Positions 43,855-52,917 of a DNA stretch of 64,000 nt are shown one piece after another. Location of the stretch: the NCBI RefSeq assembly GCF_000382325.1, contig NZ_KB908056.1:521722-585721 (forward strand). Direction: 5' to 3'. Under the pieces are notes generated by a model. That model was given only the letters and a program-made list of their open reading frames with translations, had not been told where the DNA came from and did no database searches. The stretch's first letter is position 1. Each line of letters begins with the position of its first letter. This DNA comes from Woodsholea maritima DSM 17123. Lineage in GTDB: Bacteria > Pseudomonadota > Alphaproteobacteria > Caulobacterales > Maricaulaceae. The translations under genes and the position numbers were made by a program.

Positions 43855-45489
43855 ATGTATCAGTATGACGAAATTGATGAAACTTTGGTGCGTGAACGCG
43901 TCGCCGAGTTTCGTGACCAGGTAAAACGCCGCATCACCGGTGAGTTGAGCGAAGACGCGTTTAAGCCGCTACGCCTGCAAAACGGGGTCTATCTGCAACT
44001 GCATGCCTATATGCTGCGTGTGGCCATTCCCTATGGCACATTGAGCGCTGATCAGATGCAGGCCCTGGGTGAGATTGCCCGCGATTATGATCGCGGCTAC
44101 GGCCATTTCACCACGCGTCAGAATATCCAATACAATTGGCCGCGCCTGGTTGATATTCCAGACATTCTCGACAAGCTGGCCGGGGTGGGCATGCATGCCA
44201 TCCAGACCTCGGGCAATTGCGTGCGCAACACCACCACAGATCCCTATGCCGGGGCCGCCGCCGATGAAGTTGCCGATCCGCGCCCGTGGTGTGAGTTGAT
44301 CCGTCAATGGTCGACCTTCCACCCGGAGTTCAGCTTCCTGCCGCGTAAGTTTAAAATCGCCGTGGTCGCCTCCAAGGCGGACCGCGCCGCGATCCAGGTC
44401 CATGATATTGGCCTACGCCTAAAGACCAATGCGGCCGGCGCGCTGGGCTTTGAAGTCTTTGCGGGCGGCGGTCAGGGTCGTACCCCGCGCCTGGCGGTGA
44501 AGCTGAATGACTATGTCATCGCTGAAGATCTGCTGGCTTACATCACCGCGATCTTGCGGGTCTATAACCTCGCCGGTCGGCGCGATAACAAATATAAAGC
44601 GCGCATCAAAATCCTGGTTGAAGAAACCGGACCCGAAGCCTTCACGGCTGAGGTTGAGGCTGAATTTGCCAAGCTGCAAGGCGGGGATCTGACCTTGCCA
44701 GCCGAAGAGATTGCGCGGGTGTCAAACTTCTTCACCCCGCCACCGGTGGAAACGCGCGGCTTTGACCTCAAAGCGCAAAGTCAGGCGTTCCAGATCTGGG
44801 CCGAACGCTCGGTTAAAGCCCATAAGACCGAAGGCTGGGCCTCGGTCCTTATCTCGCTCAAGCCCGTCGGCAAGGTTCCAGGTGATGCCACGGCGGAACA
44901 AATTTTCGCCATGGCCGAGATTGCGCGCCAATATGGCCTTAATGAGCTGCGCGTTACCAAAGAACAGAATATCGTCCTACCCCATATCCCTCAGGCCGAT
45001 CTGCCTGCGGTCTATGAAGCGCTACGCGCGGCCAATCTGCACGCTGATAATGGCGGGCTGGTCACCGACATCATCTCCTGCCCGGGGCTTGATTATTGTA
45101 ACCTCGCCAATGCGCGTTCCATCCCGATTGCCCAGGCGATTTCAAACCGTTTGAGCGAAACCGGGCTCGACCGCGAAGCCGGGGAGTTGACCTTGAACAT
45201 CTCAGGCTGCATTAACGCCTGCGGTCATCACCATATCGCCAATATCGGCCTATTGGGCGTCGATAAGCGCGGGGAAGAGTTTTATCAATTGACCCTTGGC
45301 GGGGCTGCGAATGAAAACGCCGCCATTGGTCGGATCGTGGGACCGGGCCTCTCTGGGGAGCAGGTTCCGCAAGCTATTGAAGATGTCGTGCGTACCTTCA
45401 TTGCGCACCGCCAGGACGGGGAAAGCTTCAACACGACGCTGGCCCGGATCGGCTTGGACCCCTTTAAGGAAGCCGTTTATGCGCATTGA
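43855..45489 (+). CDS. cysI: Sulfite reductase hemoprotein
   Basis: CysI (544 residues) reduces sulfite to sulfide with sirohaem and a [4Fe-4S] cluster. The cluster ligands are C409-x5-C415 (SCPGLDYC) and C452-x3-C456 (GCINACGHH). Two ferredoxin-like and two sulfite/nitrite reductase half domains are visible, with TTRQNIQYNW near residue 85 for substrate and sirohaem binding. No cysJ flavoprotein gene is present; the ferredoxin-NADP reductase at the operon end suggests electrons come from ferredoxin. A nitrite reductase is a less likely reading given the cysH/cysK context. Confidence 0.93.
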   Translation: MYQYDEIDETLVRERVAEFRDQVKRRITGELSEDAFKPLRLQNGVYLQLHAYMLRVAIPYGTLSADQMQALGEIARDYDRGYGHFTTRQNIQYNWPRLVDIPDILDKLAGVGMHAIQTSGNCVRNTTTDPYAGAAADEVADPRPWCELIRQWSTFHPEFSFLPRKFKIAVVASKADRAAIQVHDIGLRLKTNAAGALGFEVFAGGGQGRTPRLAVKLNDYVIAEDLLAYITAILRVYNLAGRRDNKYKARIKILVEETGPEAFTAEVEAEFAKLQGGDLTLPAEEIARVSNFFTPPPVETRGFDLKAQSQAFQIWAERSVKAHKTEGWASVLISLKPVGKVPGDATAEQIFAMAEIARQYGLNELRVTKEQNIVLPHIPQADLPAVYEALRAANLHADNGGLVTDIISCPGLDYCNLANARSIPIAQAISNRLSETGLDREAGELTLNISGCINACGHHHIANIGLLGVDKRGEEFYQLTLGGAANENAAIGRIVGPGLSGEQVPQAIEDVVRTFIAHRQDGESFNTTLARIGLDPFKEAVYAH

Positions 45490-46588
45490 TCTTGAACACC
45501 GCCCCGCCTTGGATCTTGACACCGCAGAAGGGGTCAATGAAGCCAATATCCATGTCCGTTTAGAAGGCAGTGTGGATTGGGAGCGCGTGCGCGCCTTGGC
45601 CCCGCGCGTTGAGCGCTTCGACATTCACTTCCCTAAATTCGCCGATGGGCGCGGCTTCTCCATTGCGGCACGCCTGCGCGAAGATATCAAATTCCAAGGT
45701 GAGGTTAGCGCCAGCGGTCATCTGATCCCCGATCAAGCCCGTATGCTGACCCGTGTTGGCTTTGACAGCGTTGCGCCGAACTCAAACCCTGAAGATCCGG
45801 CTTGGAAAAAGGGCCTCACCACCTTTTCTGAGGTCTATCAGCCCTCCAATGATCGCCGCTCCACGGCCCTAGAAAAGCGCACGCTGGCCGCTAAGCAAGC
45901 CTTGGTCGATAGCCTCAATAAGCGTCTTCGCGGGGCCCCGGCCGATGAGATCCTGCGTGAAGCCACACGCCTGTTTAAGGGCCGCATTGCCACGCTGTCA
46001 TCCTTTGGTGCTGAGGCCGGTGTGTCCTTGCACCTGGTGTCTCAAGTCGCCCCCGATACCCCGGTTCTGTTCCTGGATACTGAGCGCCATTTTGACAAAA
46101 CCTTGAAATATCGCGATCAATTAAGCGAGCACCTGGGCCTGACGAATATCGTCAACATCCTTCCCGATGCGGATGAAGCCGCTGAAGACGATAGTGATAA
46201 TCGCCTCTGGCAACGCGATACTGATGCCTGCTGTGATCTTCGTAAAGTGCGCCCCTTGGATCGGGCTTTGAAAGGCTATGACGCCCTGATTACGGGCCGT
46301 AAGCGCTTTCACAGTGCGACCCGGATGAGCTTGCCACCTTTTGAGCTGCTCGATGGGGTGATCCGCGTCAATCCGCTGATTGATTGGGACCGGGATCAAG
46401 TGCTTTCATATTTTGAAGAGCATGATATTCCTGAGCACCCAATGAAGGCTGAGGGCTATCCCTCCATCGGTTGCTGGCCCTGCACCCAGCCGGTGGCCGA
46501 GGGCGAAGATATTCGCGCCGGTCGCTGGGCAGGCAGTGAAAAAACCGAATGCGGGATCCATTTTTCGGCCAAATCGAAAGTGGCATAA
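45479..46588 (+). CDS. cysH: DUF934-APS/PAPS reductase fusion
   Basis: This 369-residue protein joins a DUF934 domain (about residues 25-115, with DIHFPKFADGRGFSIAARLR) to an adenylylsulfate reductase domain (about 130-369). The reductase part has the PP-loop SSFGAEAGVSLH, C251-C252 (CCDLRKVRPL) and C332-x2-C335 (GCWPC), the [4Fe-4S] ligands of the APS-type enzyme, and the catalytic C358 (ECGIH). The two domains are normally separate neighbouring genes. The ATG at 45479 has AAGGA upstream and overlaps cysI by 11 bases; an upstream extension in frame would lie inside cysI. Confidence 0.92.
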   Translation: MRIDLEHRPALDLDTAEGVNEANIHVRLEGSVDWERVRALAPRVERFDIHFPKFADGRGFSIAARLREDIKFQGEVSASGHLIPDQARMLTRVGFDSVAPNSNPEDPAWKKGLTTFSEVYQPSNDRRSTALEKRTLAAKQALVDSLNKRLRGAPADEILREATRLFKGRIATLSSFGAEAGVSLHLVSQVAPDTPVLFLDTERHFDKTLKYRDQLSEHLGLTNIVNILPDADEAAEDDSDNRLWQRDTDACCDLRKVRPLDRALKGYDALITGRKRFHSATRMSLPPFELLDGVIRVNPLIDWDRDQVLSYFEEHDIPEHPMKAEGYPSIGCWPCTQPVAEGEDIRAGRWAGSEKTECGIHFSAKSKVA

Positions 46589-46594
46589 CATCTG

Positions 46595-47626
46595 ATGACC
46601 CGCGCTAATCCTGCCATTGTGGACCTGATCGGGTCCACACCCCTGATCCGTTTGCATGGCCCGTCTGAGCGTACGGGCTGTGAGATCCTGGGCAAGGCAG
46701 AATTTCTTAATCCCGGGGGCTCGGTCAAAGACCGCACCGCGCTGGGTATCATCCGCGAGGCGGAACGCTCTGGCGCGCTAAAACCCGGCGGAGTGATTGT
46801 CGAGGGCACGGCAGGCAATACCGGAATTGGCCTGGCGCTGGTTGGCGGAGCTTTGGGCTATGGCGTTGTCATCGTCATGCCGACCACGCAAAGCGCGGAA
46901 AAGAAACAAGCCTTGATGGCATTGGGCTGTGAAGTGATTGAGGTCGACCCGGCCCCCTTCTCCAGCGAGAACCATTTCGTGCACACCTCGCGCCGTCTGG
47001 CCCAAAAGCTCAATGAAACTGAGCCCTATGGGGCGATCTGGGCCAATCAGTTTGACAATCCCGCCAACAAGGGCGTTCACGCGGCCACGACGGGCGTGGA
47101 GATCTGGGACCAGACCGAAGGTAAAATCGATGCCTTCATCTGCGCCGCCGGGACCGGCGGCACTATCGCCGGGGTTAGCGAGGCTCTACGCGCGCGCAAG
47201 GATGACATCATCATTGGCCTGGCGGACCCGGCAGGGGCTAGCCTCTACAGTTATTATACCACCGGAACGCTCGCCTCTGAAGGCTCCTCGATCACCGAAG
47301 GCATCGGCGTGGGACGCATCACCGGCCAGCTGGATAATTTAAAAGTAGACCATGCCTTTCGCATCTTGGATGAAGACTTCCTGCCGGTTCTGTTTGATCT
47401 GGTGACCGAAGAAGGCTTGTCCTTAGGGGGATCAGCTGGCGTCAATGTCACCGGTGCCATCGAACTTGCCAAAACCCTAGGCCCTGGCAAAACCATCGTG
47501 ACCATGCTGTGCGACAGCGGATCACGCTATGCCGGGCGTCTTTATAATCCGGACTATCTTCAGGCCCGGGGGCTACCCACCCCACCCTGGCGGTCCATAT
47601 CCCGTGCCAGCGGCCTGATCGGCTAA
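46595..47626 (+). CDS. cysK: Cysteine synthase (O-acetylserine sulfhydrylase)
   Basis: This PLP enzyme (343 residues) joins sulfide to O-acetylserine. The PLP lysine is K45 in GGSVKDRTAL, the phosphate-binding loop is EGTAGNTGIGLAL, and SAGTGGT appears in slightly altered form as CAAGTGGTIAG. The GSSITEGIG motif fits the fold. It sits six bases after cysH in the assimilation operon, so it should use the sulfide made by CysI. A cystathionine beta-synthase-like relative is possible but less likely in this context. Confidence 0.92.
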   Translation: MTRANPAIVDLIGSTPLIRLHGPSERTGCEILGKAEFLNPGGSVKDRTALGIIREAERSGALKPGGVIVEGTAGNTGIGLALVGGALGYGVVIVMPTTQSAEKKQALMALGCEVIEVDPAPFSSENHFVHTSRRLAQKLNETEPYGAIWANQFDNPANKGVHAATTGVEIWDQTEGKIDAFICAAGTGGTIAGVSEALRARKDDIIIGLADPAGASLYSYYTTGTLASEGSSITEGIGVGRITGQLDNLKVDHAFRILDEDFLPVLFDLVTEEGLSLGGSAGVNVTGAIELAKTLGPGKTIVTMLCDSGSRYAGRLYNPDYLQARGLPTPPWRSISRASGLIG

Positions 47627-47654
47627 GGCGTTCTATAAAAACTAGAGAGAGACC

Positions 47655-48434
47655 ATGTCCGCTTTCTACGAAGAAACGGTCTTATCCGTAAAACATTACA
47701 CAGACACTCTGTTTTCTTTCCGCATCACACGCCCGCAAGCCTTTCGCTTTCGCGCGGGTGAGTTTGTGATGATCGGCCTTGAGGGCGAGAAGAAGCCGCT
47801 GATGCGGGCCTATTCCATCGCCAGCCCCACCTGGGATGAGGAGCTGGAGTTTTACTCCATCAAAGTTGCTGACGGGGCGTTGACCTCTCGTCTGCAACAC
47901 ATCAAGGAAGGCGACAAGATCCTGTTGGGTAAAAAGCCCGTGGGCACCTTGGTCACCGATGCCTTGACCCCTGGAAAGCGCCTGTTCTTTTTCTCCACTG
48001 GAACCGGCTTTGCGCCTTTCGCGAGCCTGATCCGCGAGCCAGATGTGTATGAGCGCTTTGACGAAGTGATCGTCACCCATACCTGCCGGACTTTGGCGGA
48101 GCTTACTTATTCGCGCGATCTGGTTGAGAGCGTCTTGAATGACGAGCTGGTCGGCGAAATGGCCAATGGCAAGCTGCGCTATGTGTCTTCCGTGACCCGC
48201 GAAGATGGGCCTTTGATGGGCCGCATCACCGATCTTATTGAAAACGGTAAGCTGTTCGAAGTCCTGGGTGAGTCTAGCCTTGATCCAACGAGTGATCGCG
48301 TCATGATTTGTGGCTCATCAGCGATGCTGGCCGATACCCGCGCCATCGTCGAGAAGTTCGGCTTCAAAGAAGGCTCAAATGCCGCTCCGGCCGATTATGT
48401 GTATGAGAAAGCCTTTGTGGGTGACGGCATATAA
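47655..48434 (+). CDS. fpr: Ferredoxin-NADP reductase
   Basis: Fpr (259 residues) is a FAD enzyme that moves electrons between NADPH and ferredoxin/flavodoxin. The FAD motif is RAYSIASP (about residues 51-58) and the NADP-binding part has FSTGTGFAPFASLIREP. It has the length of the bacterial subclass I type, ending DYVYEKAFVGDG. AGAGAGA lies upstream of the ATG. Position at the end of the cys operon suggests it feeds sulfite reductase, which lacks a CysJ partner here. Confidence 0.94.
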   Translation: MSAFYEETVLSVKHYTDTLFSFRITRPQAFRFRAGEFVMIGLEGEKKPLMRAYSIASPTWDEELEFYSIKVADGALTSRLQHIKEGDKILLGKKPVGTLVTDALTPGKRLFFFSTGTGFAPFASLIREPDVYERFDEVIVTHTCRTLAELTYSRDLVESVLNDELVGEMANGKLRYVSSVTREDGPLMGRITDLIENGKLFEVLGESSLDPTSDRVMICGSSAMLADTRAIVEKFGFKEGSNAAPADYVYEKAFVGDGI

Positions 48435-48465
48435 CATCATATTAACTTTGCCTTATTTTGATCCT

Positions 48466-48501
48466 AAAAAGGTCCGATCAAATCTTGATCGGGCCTTTTT
48501 T
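48466..48501 (+). terminator. Rho-independent terminator of the sulfur assimilation operon
   Basis: AAAAAGGTCCGATCAA pairs with TTGATCGGGCCTTTTT (one G-T wobble) around a four-base loop, followed by T, 32 bases after the fpr stop. Confidence 0.92.
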
Positions 48502-48576
48502 GCGTCCTAGTCGGGGTGTTTACTCCCCCTCAAGCAAGAGCCATGGGGGCTCTCTTTTCTTTAAAGGCTTGGGGCC

Positions 48577-48948
48577 ATGAAACTCGTATCTGTTATCACT
48601 TTGGGCGTGATTGCCCTTTCCACTGCAGCCTGTGCAAACTCTGGGGCCAGCTATCGTCCGATCGTGGATGGGCCACAAAGCGCGACCTATGAAAGCGATC
48701 TGGCCGCCTGCCAAGGCGTGGCGCAGCAACGCTCTTACCTCAATGGCGATGTACGCAATGACGCCCTGATCGGGGCCGCCGTTGGCGGTGCCATTGGCCT
48801 GGTCACCGGCGACAGTGAAGACGCCTGGGACGGTGCTTTGGGGGGCGGCCTGATGGGCGGGGGAGCGGCCATGCACGAAACCCGCGGTGAGCGCCGCGAC
48901 ATCGTCATCGAGTGCATGAAGGGCCGCGGCCACAACGTCGTGGGCTAA
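48577..48948 (+). CDS. Small glycine-zipper lipoprotein
   Basis: This 123-residue protein has a lipobox (STAAC) after a short signal peptide and a central Gly-rich membrane-like segment (ALIGAAVGGAIGLVTGD, then ALGGGLMGGGAAM) typical of glycine-zipper envelope proteins. Two cysteines (DLAACQG and IECMKG) flank it. Such proteins are often stress-related outer-membrane lipoproteins; the exact role is unknown. It stands alone between two terminators. Confidence 0.75.
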   Translation: MKLVSVITLGVIALSTAACANSGASYRPIVDGPQSATYESDLAACQGVAQQRSYLNGDVRNDALIGAAVGGAIGLVTGDSEDAWDGALGGGLMGGGAAMHETRGERRDIVIECMKGRGHNVVG

Positions 48949-48970
48949 ATTCAAAGCTTAAGGCCTTTCA

Positions 48971-49006
48971 AGGCTCTGACGTGATCCCCATCACGTCAGA
49001 GCCTTT
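48971..49006 (+). terminator. Terminator after the glycine-zipper lipoprotein
   Basis: AGGCTCTGACGTGA and TCACGTCAGAGCCT form a perfect 14-bp stem with a six-base loop, followed by a short TT. It separates the lipoprotein gene from the injection-system regulator. Confidence 0.85.
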
Positions 49007-49152
49007 ACCGTATTTAGGTCCGGACAAAAAAGTTTTTTGCCCCGCCATGCACTTATCAGATGCAAGCGGTAAATTTGCTCGCCCTTGGATAGACTCTCTT
49101 TTTTTGCGAACTTACACTAGCCTCATTCATCCATGAGAGGGGCTAAGCAACC

Positions 49153-50025
49153 ATGGTTGCGGCTTTGTCATTGCACATTATGGGCCCGCATCTGATGCGG
49201 TTAGATGGCAAGGCGCTGGCCTTAAGTGTCAGCGGACCGTCGCTGTCAATTCTGCGATATGGCCTGATTTATCCCACCCAGCCCATGCGCCGCGATATGC
49301 TGATGGAGCTGTTGTGGGAGGGACTTGATCCCGATCGACGGCGACACGCGCTCAATTCTGCAGTCTGGCGTCTGCAAAAAGCGCTCCAAGATATCGAAGG
49401 CATCGACCTCCTCACAGATAAAGACAGCTTGCGTTTCATGCTCGCGCCCGGTTTACGCACCGATATTCAAGCCCTGAGCGCCGCCGTCGAAACCGCCGAG
49501 ATTAGCCCGCAAAGCCTGGAGCAATTAGGGCAACTCCAATGCCAGCTCGATGACACCCAACCCACACTTTTTGGCGGCGATATTGAAGACTGGGCCTTGA
49601 GCGAGCGCGAACGGGTGATGGGCCTGCGCATCCGGGGACAAATCCTTTTGATGCAGGGACTGGGCGAGCAGAAACGTTATGAAGAGGCCCTGCGCTATGG
49701 CCGCGCCATCCTGGATGAAGACCCCTATCGCGAGACCGTCCATTGTGAGCTGATGTGGCTCTATGTCCTCAATGGCCAACGCGCTAAGGCCATTCGCCAT
49801 TTCCTCAGCTATCGTGATCTTCTGGGCTTGGAGCTGGGTATTGAACCGATGGCGGAAACCTGCGCGCTGTTTGATCATATCCGCTCTGGCCTGAATGGCG
49901 CTGTCACGCCCACACTGTGCGCGGATTTTAGCGTTTCAAGCTTTCACGGTGTGCTCCACTCGATTGAGCAATCGCGCCACGATATTTATCGCGCCTTATG
50001 CGCGCATACCCGCCAACCGGCTTAG
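49153..50025 (+). CDS. SARP/BTAD-type transcriptional regulator next to the eCIS cluster
   Basis: This 290-residue protein has an OmpR-like winged helix (about residues 10-95, with RDMLMELLWEGLDPDRRRHA then LNSAVWRLQKAL) and a bacterial transcriptional activator (BTAD) helical repeat domain (about 105-255, with RYEEALRYGRAILDEDPYRE). This is the short SARP architecture, common in actinobacteria and less so in Proteobacteria. It lies 295 bases before the injection-system genes on the same strand and is the best candidate for their activator. No signal-receiver or ATPase domain is present. Function is inferred from position. Confidence 0.8.
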   Translation: MVAALSLHIMGPHLMRLDGKALALSVSGPSLSILRYGLIYPTQPMRRDMLMELLWEGLDPDRRRHALNSAVWRLQKALQDIEGIDLLTDKDSLRFMLAPGLRTDIQALSAAVETAEISPQSLEQLGQLQCQLDDTQPTLFGGDIEDWALSERERVMGLRIRGQILLMQGLGEQKRYEEALRYGRAILDEDPYRETVHCELMWLYVLNGQRAKAIRHFLSYRDLLGLELGIEPMAETCALFDHIRSGLNGAVTPTLCADFSVSSFHGVLHSIEQSRHDIYRALCAHTRQPA

Positions 50026-50320
50026 CTTTATCTTCTCCCCCCTTTAGACGCGGCGCTGGATCCAAATCCGTCACAGCGCGTTTTCTATTCATAATTTCAA
50101 TGGATACGCTCCTGCGGTTGACGTCGAGGGGGAGCTTATCTATGCACAAACCTATAGCGCTAAAAAATATAGCGAATTTCTCTTTGTTCTTATTGCTGTG
50201 AGCCATTGGTGAGCATAGCGCGCGCATCGCCTTATCGCGCGAACACTCCATCACAAGCCCTCATCAAGCCGCATAAATCGCGCCTGGCTATCCTCACGCC
50301 ATGTCTTGGGCTGACCTTCA
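50026..50320 (+). other. Putative promoter region of the injection-system cluster
   Basis: No gene is seen here. There is an AT-rich patch near 50155-50200, and GCTGACC (50310-50316) pairs with GGTCAGC (50325-50331), so the first ATG of the next frame lies in the hairpin loop. A promoter for the eCIS operon is expected here; I cannot pick out clear -35 and -10 boxes. Confidence 0.4.
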
Positions 50321-50626
50321 ATGGGGTCAGCTCAGGTCCAGCCTGACCGAAGCGAGCCCGTTTTGAATGATCAACACACGTCCAACGGTTCAAGCGATGA
50401 GCGTTTCGCATCCAGCGATAGCGCCAGTTTTATCGTGCGGGTGCGGCGTGAACGTGCCCGCCTGGATGGGCCTGCCCAAGGGTTCCGTTTGGAAATCGAA
50501 GACGTTCAAAACGGCGAGCGCAAAATCTTCACGGCCTTTGATGGCCTGGTTCGCGATCTGCGCCAGCGCCTTGGCCCTTATATCTCGGCAAATGCCGCCA
50601 GCCCCCACCCCGAAGGAGAGCCCTGA
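50321..50626 (+). CDS. Small protein of unknown function at the head of the eCIS operon
   Basis: This reading frame of up to 101 residues ends in a TGATG overlap with the sheath gene, which supports real, coupled translation. The first 35 residues are polar and may be untranslated; the rest looks folded (SFIVRVRRERARLDGPAQGF, then LEIEDVQNGERKIF and a C-terminal helix). The start is uncertain: ATG at 50321 sits in a hairpin loop with no good ribosome site, and TTG at 50363 is an alternative. I do not recognise the family. Confidence 0.55.
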   Translation: MGSAQVQPDRSEPVLNDQHTSNGSSDERFASSDSASFIVRVRRERARLDGPAQGFRLEIEDVQNGERKIFTAFDGLVRDLRQRLGPYISANAASPHPEGEP

Positions 50627-52872
50627 TGTATAAACATCCTGGCGTTTATATCGAGCATGTCCCTTCAGGCCTCCTCGCGATTGAGGCGGCCTCTACCTCT
50701 ATTGCCGCCTTTATCGGTCATGTGCCGCGCGGCAATCTGATCACGGCCAATGCTGAAGAGGGCGAGCCGGTCTATATCACCAATATCAGCCAATATGCCC
50801 AAGCCTTTGGCGTGTTAAATGACCAAGCGGGCGGCATTCGCGATGGTGCGAACCCGGATTATTTCGGCCATAGCGTCGCCTCTTTCTTTGCCAATGGCGG
50901 CACCAAAGCCTATATCGTGCCGGTTGGGGATGGTAATGGCGATAAAGCCAGTGCGGCCTTGGTCGATCCCTTTGATAACACAATGGCCTTTTACTTCACT
51001 GCGCGTTCGGCCGGGGTGTGGGCCAATGATCTGTTTATTGAGATTGAACGCACTTTGGATGATGCCGATCCGGCCAATCATCTCTATGGCATCAATATTG
51101 GCCAGAAGAATGAGAAGGGGGAGATTGAGGCCTTGGAAGCCTTCTCCAATCTCTCGCTGAACCCCGAAGCGGGTAATTATCTCGCCGCCAAAGTCGAAGA
51201 TGAATCCGCACTCATCTCCATCCGTCATCTCGACATTACCGATGGCGATGCCGGACGGCGCAAGGCCCTCATTGGGGCCTCAATTGCGAGCCTGGATCTC
51301 GCAACGCTCACCAATGCCGATCAACTGACCTTGAAGCTCAATGCCGGGGCCGAGTTCACGATCAATCTCGCCGGCGGTTATGGCGATCTGGCGGCCATCG
51401 CCAGCGATATTCAAACCAAGGTGCGCGCCGGGGCCGGTGAGGCGCGTACCGGCTTCACCGCAGCCATCACCAGCGATAAGCGTCTGTTGATGATCCCTGG
51501 CGGAAATGTTGCCAACCCTGCGATTGCGGCCAAAGGCTCTGCCACCGCGCTCAAGCTGGGTCTTGACCCCACCGTTCATCGCGGGCGTCCCGTTGGGGCG
51601 ATTGATTTCGCTGCCCTTAATGGTCAGAGTGTGACCCTGACCGTCGGTGCAAAAAATGCCGTGGTCAATCTCGCCAACCCCGCCAATCTCGCCGCCGTCG
51701 CAACACAAATTCAAGATGCTGTACGCGCTGCGCCCAATGCGGTCGCCAGCTTCTCTGCCGATGTGGTCAATGACCGCTTGGTGATGCGCACGAACGACGC
51801 CTTTGTCGCCAGCGCCGTTCAGGTGACCGGCGGCACGGGCGCAGAGACCGTTGGGCTTTTTGCCGCCGATGCTGGGGAGCTTCGTCCCACCGCCGTCAAT
51901 TATCCTGAAAGCTATAATGGAGCCACCAACAGCGCCGAAACCCGCATGGCCGGTGGGCTGGATCATGGGGCCCCCAATGTGGCGGCCTATCGCGCGGCCT
52001 TCATTCGCCTGAGGGATTATCGCGACATCTCCATCGTGCTGACACCAGGTCATCACTGGATTGAGGGCGGGGATAACTCCATCATCGAAGCCGCGCTCGC
52101 CCATTGTGAATTTATGCAGAACCGCTTGCTGTTGATTGACCCGCCGCGCCCCACCCAAGCGACCAAGCTGGAAACCCCCAAAGACATTAAGGATCTGGGG
52201 GCACCCACCTCGCCTTATAGTGCGCTCTATTATCCTTGGCTGACGGTGGCCAACCCCCATTATGATCCCGATACCGCCGCCAATAAGCCCAAAACCGTCG
52301 ACATTCCCCCGTCCTCCTTTGCAGCGGGTCTATGGGCGCGCACGGATGCGCGGCGCGGGGTTTGGAAAGCTCCTGCCGGGCTAGAAGCCAGCGTGCGCGG
52401 TGCGCTCAGCCCGACCGTGCGCATTGGCGATGATCTTCAGGACAATCTCAATGAGTGGGGCGTCAATTGCCTGCGCTCCATCATTGGGCCAACGGTGATT
52501 TGGGGCGCACGCACCCTGGCCACCAAGACCAAGCCAGAATTTCGCTATGTCCCGGTGCGTCGCACCCAGAGCATGATCGGGGAAAGCCTTTATGGCGCGC
52601 TGCAAACGGTGGTCTTTGAACCGAATGATCACAAGTTGTGGTCCGCACTGAAAGCGGCCGCCGCCACCTTCATGGAAAGCCTGCATCGGGCCGGGGCTTT
52701 CCAGCCCGCCAAAGCCTCCGAAGCCTTTTATGTCCAATGCGGGTTAGGCGAAACCATGACCCAGGGCGACATTGATGGCGGCATTGTGCGTCTGGTGGTC
52801 GGCTTTGCGCCCTTGAAACCGGCGGAATTCGTTGTCGTTCAGATCAAACAAATCGTGGGCCGTTCGGCCTAG
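50626..52872 (+). CDS. eCIS contractile sheath protein
   Basis: This 748-residue protein is a contractile tail sheath. It starts MYKHPGVYIEHVPSGLLAI and SIAAFIGHVPRG, the classical sheath N-terminus, and ends with the conserved C-terminal sheath domain (about residues 460-748, with GVWKAPAGLEASVRGA, NEWGVNCLRSIIGPTVIWGARTL and the last strand AEFVVVQIKQIVG). Between residues about 222 and 422 there are two tandem domains of about 100 residues, each with a strand-rich start (LTLKLNAGAE / VTLTVGAKNA), a helix (AAIASDIQTKV / AAVATQIQDAV) and an end with LGLD / VGLF. These are probably surface insert domains. Only one sheath gene is seen, where well-known eCIS have two or three. It heads the structural operon. 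Confidence 0.93.
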   Translation: MYKHPGVYIEHVPSGLLAIEAASTSIAAFIGHVPRGNLITANAEEGEPVYITNISQYAQAFGVLNDQAGGIRDGANPDYFGHSVASFFANGGTKAYIVPVGDGNGDKASAALVDPFDNTMAFYFTARSAGVWANDLFIEIERTLDDADPANHLYGINIGQKNEKGEIEALEAFSNLSLNPEAGNYLAAKVEDESALISIRHLDITDGDAGRRKALIGASIASLDLATLTNADQLTLKLNAGAEFTINLAGGYGDLAAIASDIQTKVRAGAGEARTGFTAAITSDKRLLMIPGGNVANPAIAAKGSATALKLGLDPTVHRGRPVGAIDFAALNGQSVTLTVGAKNAVVNLANPANLAAVATQIQDAVRAAPNAVASFSADVVNDRLVMRTNDAFVASAVQVTGGTGAETVGLFAADAGELRPTAVNYPESYNGATNSAETRMAGGLDHGAPNVAAYRAAFIRLRDYRDISIVLTPGHHWIEGGDNSIIEAALAHCEFMQNRLLLIDPPRPTQATKLETPKDIKDLGAPTSPYSALYYPWLTVANPHYDPDTAANKPKTVDIPPSSFAAGLWARTDARRGVWKAPAGLEASVRGALSPTVRIGDDLQDNLNEWGVNCLRSIIGPTVIWGARTLATKTKPEFRYVPVRRTQSMIGESLYGALQTVVFEPNDHKLWSALKAAAATFMESLHRAGAFQPAKASEAFYVQCGLGETMTQGDIDGGIVRLVVGFAPLKPAEFVVVQIKQIVGRSA

Positions 52873-52917
52873 GGCACGCTGCGTATGCGACCCTATAGAC
52901 GTTGAAGGAGACTTGTC

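Noticed and set aside
45296-45478. Upstream in-frame extension of the DUF934-CysH protein into cysI
   Set aside because: It lies wholly within cysI; the ATG at 45479 has AAGGA upstream and gives a sensible DUF934 start.
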